Source of the DNA: Rhizobiaceae bacterium
Lineage (GTDB): Bacteria; Pseudomonadota; Alphaproteobacteria; Rhizobiales; Rhizobiaceae
Direction of reading: 5' to 3'
NCBI GenBank assembly: GCA_027483885.1
Contig: JAIXTO010000168.1
Coordinates: forward strand, 20,239-84,238
DNA length: 64,000 nt
A program made the translations under genes and the position numbers. The notes under the pieces are model-generated. The model searched no databases. It was not told the origin of the DNA and saw only the letters and a list, made by a program, of their open reading frames with translations. Below are positions 8,449 to 15,754 of the stretch, in pieces. The stretch's first letter is position 1; each line of letters begins with the position of its first letter.

Positions 8449-9267
8449 ATGCGGATCGACGCCCATCAGCATTTCTGGCGGTTGGCGGAGCGGGTTGGCG
8501 AATGGCCGCCGGCAGAGCTTGAGGCCATTTACCGTGATTTTGCGCCGGATGATCTGGAGCCGCTGCTGACCGAGGCCGGCATCGACGGCACGGTGCTGGT
8601 ACAGACCATGGAAAGGGACGCTGACACCGCCTTCATGCTGGATCTGGCCGACCGGCACGACTTCATCTTCGGCGTCGTCGGCTGGACAGACCTGAAAGCG
8701 CCGGACGCACCGGATGCCATCGCCCGGCTTGCGCGCCACAAGAAGCTGAAGGGCCTGCGCCCGATGCTGCAGGGCCTTTCCGACGACCGGTGGATCACCG
8801 ATCCGGCGCTTAATCCAGCTGTCGCCGCCATGATTTCGGCCGATCTTGCCTTCGAAGCGCTGGTGTTTCCCAAACACCTGCCGCATCTCCTCGTCTTTGC
8901 TGCGCGCCATCCGGATCTGCGCATCGTCATCGATCACGGCGCCAAACCGGAGATCGCCGAAGGACGCTTTGTTGAATGGCGCGCGGCGATGGCTGATCTT
9001 GCTGCCCTGCCCAATGTGTCGTGCAAGCTGTCAGGGCTTCTCACCGAAGCGGGAGACCAGAGGCCGCAGGCCGTGCGTCCCTATGGCGAGACGATCCTTG
9101 ATCTGTTTGGCGCCGATGGCGTGATCTGGGGCAGCGACTGGCCGGTTGTGCGCCTTGCCGGCGACTACAAAAGCTGGTTCGATCAATGCCGGGACATGGT
9201 TTCAAAAGATCACCACACCGCCGTCTTCGGCGGCAACGCCATTGATTTCTACCGGCTAACTAGGTAA
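8449..9267 (+). CDS. Amidohydrolase-family L-fucono-lactonase
   Basis: This 272-residue protein starts with the metal-binding DAHQHFW motif (His6 and His8) of the amidohydrolase_2 (COG3618) group. Later metal or catalytic residues are in IVIDHGAKP and WGSDWPV. Related enzymes hydrolyse L-fucono-1,5- or 1,4-lactone, L-galactono-lactone or L-rhamnono-lactone to the free acid. It lies between the aldose dehydrogenase and a Zn-alcohol dehydrogenase with gaps of only four bases each, so it should open the lactone formed by the aldo/keto reductase. Confidence 0.87.
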   Translation: MRIDAHQHFWRLAERVGEWPPAELEAIYRDFAPDDLEPLLTEAGIDGTVLVQTMERDADTAFMLDLADRHDFIFGVVGWTDLKAPDAPDAIARLARHKKLKGLRPMLQGLSDDRWITDPALNPAVAAMISADLAFEALVFPKHLPHLLVFAARHPDLRIVIDHGAKPEIAEGRFVEWRAAMADLAALPNVSCKLSGLLTEAGDQRPQAVRPYGETILDLFGADGVIWGSDWPVVRLAGDYKSWFDQCRDMVSKDHHTAVFGGNAIDFYRLTR

Positions 9268-9271
9268 GCAC

Positions 9272-10282
9272 ATGCTGACGATTATCTGTGACACTCCCGG
9301 ACAATTGAGCGCCATCGAGCGGGAAAAACCCGTTCCTGCCAAGGGTGAAGCGCTGGTGAAAATCCGCCGCGTCGGCGTCTGCGGCACCGACCTGCATATT
9401 TTTACCGGCAACCAGCCCTATCTTTCCTATCCGCGCGTGATGGGACATGAGCTGGCGGCAACGGTGGAGGAAGCACCGGGGGGCAGCGCTCTTTCCGCTG
9501 GCGATACGGTTGCCATCATCCCCTACATGTCCTGCGGCCATTGTGATGCCTGCCTGAAGGGGCGCACGAATTGCTGCCGCAATATCGGCGTTCTCGGCGT
9601 GCACCGCGATGGCGGCATGACGGAATATCTCTGCCTTCCGGCCGAATTCCTGCTGAAGGCAGACGGGCTGTCGCTGGATCAGGCGGCCATGGTGGAGTTT
9701 TTGGCGATCGGCGCCCACGCCGTTGCGCGGGCAAAGACCCGCGCCGGCGAAAAAGTGCTGATTGCTGGCGCCGGCCCCATCGGTCTTGCGGTTGCCGTCT
9801 TTGCCAAAATGGAGGGTGCGGATGTCACCCTGATCGACAGCCGGCGCGACCGGCTGGACTTTGCCGAAAAACATCTCGGCATCACCTCCACCGTCATGCT
9901 GGGCGAAGGCGACGTGGATCAACTGTCCAAGATCACTGACGGCAATTTCTTCGAGACGGTGTTTGACGCGACAGGTAATCCCAAGGCCATCGAGCGCGGT
10001 TTCGGCTTTGTCGCGCATGCCGGCACCTATGTGCTGGTGTCGATCGTCGCCTCCAGCATCAGCTTTTCCGATCCGGAATTCCACAAGCGCGAAACGACGC
10101 TTCTCGGCAGCCGCAACGCCACCGCTGCCGATTTCCATCATGTGATGGCGGCGATGCGCGCCGGCCATGTGCCGGATGCGCTGATCACCCACCGCATGTC
10201 GCTGTCGCAGGTGCCGGAGCAGTTTGCCGGTCTTACCGATCCGGCAGCCGGCGTGGTCAAGGCCATGGTGGAGGTCGCGTGA
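9272..10282 (+). CDS. Zn-dependent alcohol dehydrogenase, probable L-galactonate 5-dehydrogenase
   Basis: This is a 336-residue medium-chain dehydrogenase. The catalytic zinc ligands are Cys37 (GVCGTD) and His59-Glu60 (GHE). A four-Cys structural zinc site lies at Cys88, 91, 94 and 102. The Rossmann nucleotide site is GAGPIGLA. The family includes L-idonate, sorbitol and L-galactonate (LgoD/YjjN-like) dehydrogenases. It is followed by a mannitol-dehydrogenase-type reductase that overlaps it by four bases. The pair therefore suits L-galactonate -> D-tagaturonate -> D-altronate. Oxidation of another sugar acid or polyol is possible; the assignment is context-based. Confidence 0.8.
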   Translation: MLTIICDTPGQLSAIEREKPVPAKGEALVKIRRVGVCGTDLHIFTGNQPYLSYPRVMGHELAATVEEAPGGSALSAGDTVAIIPYMSCGHCDACLKGRTNCCRNIGVLGVHRDGGMTEYLCLPAEFLLKADGLSLDQAAMVEFLAIGAHAVARAKTRAGEKVLIAGAGPIGLAVAVFAKMEGADVTLIDSRRDRLDFAEKHLGITSTVMLGEGDVDQLSKITDGNFFETVFDATGNPKAIERGFGFVAHAGTYVLVSIVASSISFSDPEFHKRETTLLGSRNATAADFHHVMAAMRAGHVPDALITHRMSLSQVPEQFAGLTDPAAGVVKAMVEVA

Positions 10283-11409
10283 GGCCGGAACCCGCCATCC
10301 TGCAGTTCGGCACCAGCCGTTTCCTGCTCGCCCATGCCGACCTCTTCGTCTCCGAAGCCATGGAGACGCACGAGGCGTTGGGCACGATTGCCGTGGTGCA
10401 GACCACGTCGAGCCCGGAAAGTGCAGCGCGCATTACTGCGCTTGGACATACTCCCCGCTATCCGGTGCGCATTCGCGGACAGGTAAACGGAGAGATTATT
10501 GACGAGGAGCGCGTCGGCACTGCCATTGCCGAAGCGCTGACGGCCGCAACCGACTGGGAGCGGATCCGCGCGCTGGCTGTCCATGTTCCGGTCATCATCT
10601 CCAACACCGGCGACCGCGGTTATGACCTCGACCCTTCCGACGATGCCACACTGCTGACCGATATAGAACGGCTGCCGAAAAGCTTTCCGGCAAAGCTTGC
10701 CGTTCTGCTGGCGCATCGTTTTGAGCAGAATCCGGAGGCGCCGCTGTCGCTCTACCCGTGCGAACTCGTGCCGCAGAACGGCTCGCGACTGCGCACGCTG
10801 ATCGAGCAGCTGGCCATGGAATGGGAACTGCCGGCCGAATTCCGCATCTGGCTGAACGAGACCTGCCATTTTGCCAATAGCCTGGTCGACCGGATCGTCG
10901 CCGAACCGATTGCCCCGGTGGGTGCCGTGGCCGAACCCTATGCGCTCTGGGCCATCGAACAGCAGGAGGGCCTCGTTCTGCCCTGCCGGCATCCGGCCAT
11001 CACGCTGACGGAGGATCTCGACCGGTTCGAGATGCTGAAGCTGCATCTCCTCAACCTTGGCCATTCGGTGCTTGCCGAACGCTGGCTGAAGGATAAGCGC
11101 CGCGCCGACGAGACCGTGCGCGAGGCAATGGACGATCCGGCAATGCGCAACGCGTTGGAAACGGTCTGGACGCAGGAAGTTCTGCCGGTGTTTGAGGCGG
11201 ACGGCAGGGGCGAGGAAGCACGCGCCTATCTCGACACCGTGCGCGACCGGTTTCTCAACCCGTTCTTGAAGCATAAGCTTTCAGATATTGCCGCCAACCA
11301 CGCGGAAAAGAAACGTCGCAGGTTTTTGCCGATGGTGACGCGCGCGGCCGATCTTGGCCTTGCAATTGCCCAGCCGAAACTCAAGGCTGCGCTGGCGAGC
11401 GACGATTGA
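10279..11409 (+). CDS. Mannitol-dehydrogenase-family oxidoreductase, probable tagaturonate reductase
   Basis: This 376-residue protein belongs to the polyol-specific long-chain dehydrogenase family. Its N-terminal FGTSRFLLAHADLF segment forms part of the nucleotide-binding domain. The catalytic Lys-Asn-His arrangement is visible in KLHLLNLGHS near residue 255. It starts at a GTG overlapping the previous stop, which implies translational coupling. It is shorter than enterobacterial UxaB (about 480 residues) but similar to the short bacterial members. With the Zn-dehydrogenase upstream and the UxaA-type dehydratase in the same regulon, reduction of D-tagaturonate to D-altronate is the simplest role; mannonate oxidoreductase is the alternative. 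Confidence 0.8.
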   Translation: MRPEPAILQFGTSRFLLAHADLFVSEAMETHEALGTIAVVQTTSSPESAARITALGHTPRYPVRIRGQVNGEIIDEERVGTAIAEALTAATDWERIRALAVHVPVIISNTGDRGYDLDPSDDATLLTDIERLPKSFPAKLAVLLAHRFEQNPEAPLSLYPCELVPQNGSRLRTLIEQLAMEWELPAEFRIWLNETCHFANSLVDRIVAEPIAPVGAVAEPYALWAIEQQEGLVLPCRHPAITLTEDLDRFEMLKLHLLNLGHSVLAERWLKDKRRADETVREAMDDPAMRNALETVWTQEVLPVFEADGRGEEARAYLDTVRDRFLNPFLKHKLSDIAANHAEKKRRRFLPMVTRAADLGLAIAQPKLKAALASDD

Positions 11410-11456
11410 GCCGGTCGCCGAGGAACATAGAATGAGCGCTAAGGAAAGGAACAGGA

Positions 11457-12188
11457 ATGGCTAACCTTGAGGGCAAGACGGTGCTGATCACCGCCGCCGG
11501 CCAGGGCATCGGGCGGGCAAGTGCGCTGGCCTTTGCCGAGGCGGGCGCTGTCGTCCATGCAACCGATATCAATGACAAGGCGCTTTCCGAACTGCCGGCG
11601 CTGGCCAACCTGCACGCGCAGAAACTCGATGTTCTGGATGAGGCAGCCGTCAAGGCCTGCATCGCCGGCATCGGTCAGGTCGATATTCTCTTCAACTGCG
11701 CCGGCGTCGTGCATGGCGGCTCGGTGCTGGAGATGAAGGACAGCGATCTGGATTTCGCCATCGACCTCAACGTGAAGGCGATGATCCGCACCATCCGCGC
11801 CGTGCTGCCGGGCATGATGGAGCGCCGTGACGGCGCCATCATCAACATGGCCTCGGTTGCCTCTTCCATCAAGGGCGTGCCGAACCGCTTTGCCTATGGT
11901 GTCACGAAGGCTGCCGTCATCGGGCTCACCAAGGCGGTGGCGGCCGATTATGTCGGGCATAACATTCGCTGCAACGCCATCTGCCCGGGAACGGTGGAAA
12001 GCCCGTCGCTGCAGGACCGCCTGCGCGCGCAGGGCGATTACGAGGCCGCCCGCGCCGCCTTCATCGCCCGCCAGCCTATCGGACGCCTGGGCGCTCCGGA
12101 AGAAATTGCAGACCTTGCCGTCTATCTTGCCGGCGCAACCTATACATCCGGCCAGGCCATCGCCATCGATGGCGGCTGGACCATCTGA
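11457..12188 (+). CDS. SDR oxidoreductase, probable 2-keto-3-deoxy-L-fuconate dehydrogenase
   Basis: This 243-residue protein is a classical short-chain dehydrogenase. The nucleotide site is TAAGQGIGRA near residue 12. The catalytic Ser lies in the NMASVASS region and the YxxxK motif is YGVTKAA. The C-terminal AIDGGWTI is typical of fabG-like sugar-acid dehydrogenases. An AAGGA ribosome-binding site precedes the ATG. It is directly followed by the FAH-type hydrolase and L-fuconate dehydratase genes, the same trio found in known non-phosphorylating L-fucose pathways. There this enzyme oxidises 2-keto-3-deoxy-L-fuconate to the 2,4-diketo acid with NAD+. Confidence 0.86.
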   Translation: MANLEGKTVLITAAGQGIGRASALAFAEAGAVVHATDINDKALSELPALANLHAQKLDVLDEAAVKACIAGIGQVDILFNCAGVVHGGSVLEMKDSDLDFAIDLNVKAMIRTIRAVLPGMMERRDGAIINMASVASSIKGVPNRFAYGVTKAAVIGLTKAVAADYVGHNIRCNAICPGTVESPSLQDRLRAQGDYEAARAAFIARQPIGRLGAPEEIADLAVYLAGATYTSGQAIAIDGGWTI

Positions 12189-12214
12189 CATCAGACTTTA
12201 GGAAGGAATACCCC

Positions 12215-13060
12215 ATGAAACTGCTTCGTTACGGCGCTGCCGGCGCAGAACGCCCGGCCCTCGTTGACGCCAACGGCACGATCCGCGATATTTCCGCTCA
12301 TGTCAGCGACCTCTCTGGCGCTGCACTCAACCCGGAAAACCTTGCCAAGCTTGCCGCGCTCGACGTTACCTCGCTGCCGGAAGTCTCCGCCGACGAGCGC
12401 CTCGGCGCCTGCGTTGCCGGCACCGGCAAGTTCATCTGCATCGGCCTCAACTATTCCGACCACGCCGCCGAAACCGGTGCGACCGTTCCGCCGGAGCCGG
12501 TCATCTTCATGAAGGCAACCTCTGCCATCGTCGGCCCGAATGACGACGTGCTGATCCCGCGCGGCTCTGAAAAGACCGACTGGGAAGTCGAGCTTGGTGT
12601 CGTCATCGGCAAGACGGCGAAATATGTCTCGGAAGCCGATGCGATGGATTATGTTGCGGGTTACTGCGTCTCCCACGACGTCTCCGAGCGCGCCTTCCAG
12701 ACCGAGCGTTCCGGCCAGTGGACCAAGGGCAAATCCTGCGACACGTTTGGCCCCATCGGCCCTTGGCTGGTGACGACGGATGAGATCGCCGATCCGCAGA
12801 ACCTCAAGATGTGGCTGACGGTGAACGGCGAGACCATGCAGAACGGCTCCACCCAGACCATGGTCTACGGCGTTGCCTTCCTCGTTTCCTATCTCAGCCA
12901 GTTCATGTCGCTGCATCCCGGCGATGTCATCTCCACCGGCACGCCCCCCGGCGTCGGCCTTGGCCTGAAGCCGCCGCGGTTCCTCAAAGCCGGCGACGTG
13001 GTGGAACTTGGCATCGAAGGCCTTGGCACGCAGAAGCAGACCTTTCGCGCCGACGCCTGA
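12215..13060 (+). CDS. FAH-family hydrolase, probable 2,4-diketo-3-deoxy-L-fuconate hydrolase
   Basis: This 281-residue protein has the fumarylacetoacetate hydrolase C-terminal fold with its acidic metal site: E in WEVELGVVIG plus the D of the GYCVSHDVSER segment. It also carries the GPIGPWLVT and STGTPPGVGLG segments of the family. Members cleave a carbon-carbon bond of acyl-pyruvate-like diketo acids. In the L-fucose route this yields pyruvate and L-lactate. Its place between the SDR and L-fuconate dehydratase genes makes this role likely. A ribosome-binding site (AGGAAGGA) lies 8 bp before the ATG. Confidence 0.87.
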   Translation: MKLLRYGAAGAERPALVDANGTIRDISAHVSDLSGAALNPENLAKLAALDVTSLPEVSADERLGACVAGTGKFICIGLNYSDHAAETGATVPPEPVIFMKATSAIVGPNDDVLIPRGSEKTDWEVELGVVIGKTAKYVSEADAMDYVAGYCVSHDVSERAFQTERSGQWTKGKSCDTFGPIGPWLVTTDEIADPQNLKMWLTVNGETMQNGSTQTMVYGVAFLVSYLSQFMSLHPGDVISTGTPPGVGLGLKPPRFLKAGDVVELGIEGLGTQKQTFRADA

Positions 13061-13106
13061 CTGATCCCCCTGACCTTCGTCTGACAGACCTGCCGGAGAA
13101 ACGAAC

Positions 13107-14435
13107 ATGGCCATCATCACCGACATGCGGATCATCGATCTGCGGTTTCCGACGTCCCAGAGCCTCGACGGCTCGGATGCGATGAACCCGGACCCGGATT
13201 ATTCGGCAGCCTATGTCATTCTGGAAACCGACGTGCCCGGCCTTGCCGGGCACGGCCTCACCTTCACCATCGGGCGCGGCAACGACATCTGCTGCATGGC
13301 AATCGATGCCATGCGCCATCTCGTCGTCGGCACCGACCTTGCGGTGGTGAAGGCGCATCCGGGCAAATTCTGGCGCCATCTGACCAGCGACAGCCAGTTG
13401 CGCTGGATCGGCCCGGAAAAAGGCGCCATGCATCTGGCAACCGGCGCTGTCGTCAACGCCTTCTGGGATCTCTTGGCCAAGGAAGCCCAAAAGCCGGTCT
13501 GGCGTCTGGTGGCGGACATGTCGGCGGAAGAGATCGCCGATATCGTCGATTACCGTTACCTGACCGACGTGCTGACCCGCGACGAAGCCGTTGCCATCTT
13601 GAAAAAGGCGGAAGTCGGCAAGGCCGAGCGTATCGCGATCCTCGAGAAGGAGGGATATGCCTGCTACACCACATCGGCCGGCTGGCTCGGTTACGATGAC
13701 GAAAAGCTGCGCCGTCTCTGCCAGGAAGCGATCGATGCCGGCTTCAACCATGTGAAGATGAAGGTCGGCCGTGACCTCGAAGACGATATCCGCCGCCTCA
13801 CCATTGCCCGCGAGGTGATCGGCCCGGATCGTTACCTGATGATCGATGCCAATCAGGTCTGGGAAGTGGACCAGGCCATCGACTGGGTCAAAAAGCTCTC
13901 CTTCTGCAATCCCTTCTTCATCGAGGAGCCGACAAGCCCCGATGATGTCGCTGGCCATCGCAAGATCCGTCAGGCGATTGGCCCGGTCAAGGTGGCAACC
14001 GGCGAAATGTGCCAGAACCGCATCATGTTCAAGCAGTTCATCGCCGAAGGCGCCATCGACGTCGTGCAGATCGATTCATGCCGCATGGGCGGACTGAACG
14101 AAGTGCTATCGGTGCTGCTGATTGCCGCAAAATACAACCTCCCCGTCTGGCCGCATGCCGGCGGCGTCGGGCTCTGCGAATATGTCCAGCATCTGTCGAT
14201 GATCGATTATGTCGCGGTATCCGGCACCAAGGACGGTCGTGTGATCGAATATGTGGATCATCTGCACGAGCATTTCCTTGACCCTTGCGTGATCAGGGAT
14301 GCAGCCTATATGCCACCTGTGCTGCCCGGATTTTCCATTGAAATGCGGGCGGAAACGCTGGAAGCCTTTGCCTTTGCACCTGTCAAGGGAAGCACCGGCC
14401 AATCGCGCCCGATGAAGGCGGTGGATGCAGCCTGA
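13107..14435 (+). CDS. fucD: L-fuconate dehydratase (enolase superfamily)
   Basis: This 442-residue protein belongs to the mandelate racemase/enolase superfamily. The catalytic KxK pair is at Lys217/Lys219 in HVKMKVG. The three metal ligands are Asp247 (LMIDANQ), Glu273 (FFIEEP) and Glu300 (ATGEMCQN). The general-base dyad is Asp323 (QIDSCR) with His350 (WPHAGGVGL). Spacing and surrounding sequence match characterised L-fuconate dehydratases closely. It dehydrates L-fuconate to 2-keto-3-deoxy-L-fuconate. It is the last gene of the plus-strand catabolic run and the most specific marker of the L-fucose pathway here. Confidence 0.93.
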   Translation: MAIITDMRIIDLRFPTSQSLDGSDAMNPDPDYSAAYVILETDVPGLAGHGLTFTIGRGNDICCMAIDAMRHLVVGTDLAVVKAHPGKFWRHLTSDSQLRWIGPEKGAMHLATGAVVNAFWDLLAKEAQKPVWRLVADMSAEEIADIVDYRYLTDVLTRDEAVAILKKAEVGKAERIAILEKEGYACYTTSAGWLGYDDEKLRRLCQEAIDAGFNHVKMKVGRDLEDDIRRLTIAREVIGPDRYLMIDANQVWEVDQAIDWVKKLSFCNPFFIEEPTSPDDVAGHRKIRQAIGPVKVATGEMCQNRIMFKQFIAEGAIDVVQIDSCRMGGLNEVLSVLLIAAKYNLPVWPHAGGVGLCEYVQHLSMIDYVAVSGTKDGRVIEYVDHLHEHFLDPCVIRDAAYMPPVLPGFSIEMRAETLEAFAFAPVKGSTGQSRPMKAVDAA

Positions 14436-14473
14436 GACAAGGGCTGCATTACCAAGGTTTAATATGCCAGCCA

Positions 14474-14547
14474 TTGACCCGGGCCTACCGATAGGATTAT
14501 CGGAACCGTAGAGTTCCCATAATATAGAAAGATCGGCATATCCCGTC
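14474..14547 (+). promoter_or_regulatory. Promoter/operator region of macAB with two overlapping palindromes
   Basis: CCGATA (14488-14493) and TATCGG (14498-14503) form a 16-nt palindrome with a 4-nt centre. GGAAC (14502-14506) and GTTCC (14513-14517) form a second one that overlaps it. A TTGACC hexamer lies upstream at 14474, and AT-rich CATAATATAG follows at about 14519. The arrangement resembles a repressor-controlled promoter, possibly for the TetR protein encoded at 18433. Both the promoter boxes and the operator are unproven. Confidence 0.35.
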
Positions 14548-15750
14548 ATGGCCATCAAGCGCAGCCACATCCTCCTTGCCATCGCCGTCGCGGCGGCGGC
14601 TGCTTACGGCTGGATGCGGTTTTCCGAAAAGCCCGCCACCAGCACGTTTCTGACGGCGCCGGTCAGGCGGGGCAATGTCGAGGAAACGGTGCTCGCCACG
14701 GGCACGCTGAAGCCGGTGCGGCTGGTCGCCGTCGGCTCGCAGGCGTCGGGGCGGATTACTTCGATCAAGTTCAAGCTTGGCGATACGGTGCGCAAGGGCG
14801 AGCTGATCGCCGAGATCGATTCCACCACGCAGAACAACGACCTGCGTACATCCGATGCCGCGCTGTCCAACATGAAGGCGCAGAAGCAGGAAAAGGAAGC
14901 CACGCTCGAAGGTTACCAGAAGACGCTCGCCCGCCAGCAGGCCATCTACAGCAAGCAGGCGGGTTCGGAAGCGGATCTGCAGACGGCGGAAACCAACGTC
15001 AACACCACAAAGGCGCAGATCGCCGCTCTCGATGCCCAGATCATCTCGGCCGAGATCGCCGTGGAAACGGCCAAGGCCGAACTGGGCTATACCCGCATCA
15101 CGGCGCCGATGGATGGCACGGTGCTGGCCATCGTCAACCAGGAAGGCCGCACGGTCAACGCCACGCAGTCCATCCCGACGATCGTCATCCTCGGCGATCT
15201 CTCCACCATGACGGTGCGCGCGGAAATCTCCGAAGCCGACATTACAAAGGTGAAACCGGGACAGGCCGTGCGTTTCAACCTCATTGGCGAGCGCACGCAG
15301 AGCTATGACGCCACTCTGGCCTCGATAGAGCCAGCGCCGGAATCGATCACCAGCGACAGCAGCGTTTCCAGTTCCACCACCAGCAGCTCGACCTCGTCGT
15401 CATCCTCCTCCTCGGCCATCTATTATATCGGCGTGTTCGATGTGCCGAACGAAGACGGACGCTTTCGCACCTATATGTCGGCCGAGGTCAACATCGTGCT
15501 CGGCGCCGCAAAGGATGTGCTGACCATCCCCTCGGCTGCCCTTGGCAAGTCCCTTGCCGATGGAAAGACCGCTGTGCGCGTTATGGCGGCCGACGGCACG
15601 GTTGCTGAGCGTGCTGTGGAAACCGGGCTCAACAATAAGATCAACGTCGAGGTCAAAAGCGGCCTTGAAGAAGGCGCCAAAGTGGTGATCAGCGAGGCGA
15701 GTACGGGTTCGAAATCCGACAGCCGCCGCGGTGGCCCGATGGGCTTCTGA
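14548..15750 (+). CDS. macA: MacA-like periplasmic adaptor (HlyD/RND adaptor family)
   Basis: This 400-residue membrane-fusion protein has one N-terminal membrane anchor (residues about 6-20). A barrel-sandwich/lipoyl half-motif comes next (ATGTLKPVRLVAVGSQASGRI), then a coiled-coil hairpin (about 90-170), the second lipoyl half and beta-barrel domains. It joins MacB to an outer-membrane TolC channel. An unusual Ser/Thr-only tract of about 18 residues (from about residue 271) interrupts the beta-barrel region, just before IYYIGVFDVPNE. The macB gene starts about 5 bp after its stop. No outer-membrane channel gene lies nearby, so a TolC encoded elsewhere is presumably used. Confidence 0.92.
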   Translation: MAIKRSHILLAIAVAAAAAYGWMRFSEKPATSTFLTAPVRRGNVEETVLATGTLKPVRLVAVGSQASGRITSIKFKLGDTVRKGELIAEIDSTTQNNDLRTSDAALSNMKAQKQEKEATLEGYQKTLARQQAIYSKQAGSEADLQTAETNVNTTKAQIAALDAQIISAEIAVETAKAELGYTRITAPMDGTVLAIVNQEGRTVNATQSIPTIVILGDLSTMTVRAEISEADITKVKPGQAVRFNLIGERTQSYDATLASIEPAPESITSDSSVSSSTTSSSTSSSSSSSAIYYIGVFDVPNEDGRFRTYMSAEVNIVLGAAKDVLTIPSAALGKSLADGKTAVRVMAADGTVAERAVETGLNNKINVEVKSGLEEGAKVVISEASTGSKSDSRRGGPMGF

Positions 15751-15754
15751 CGTG

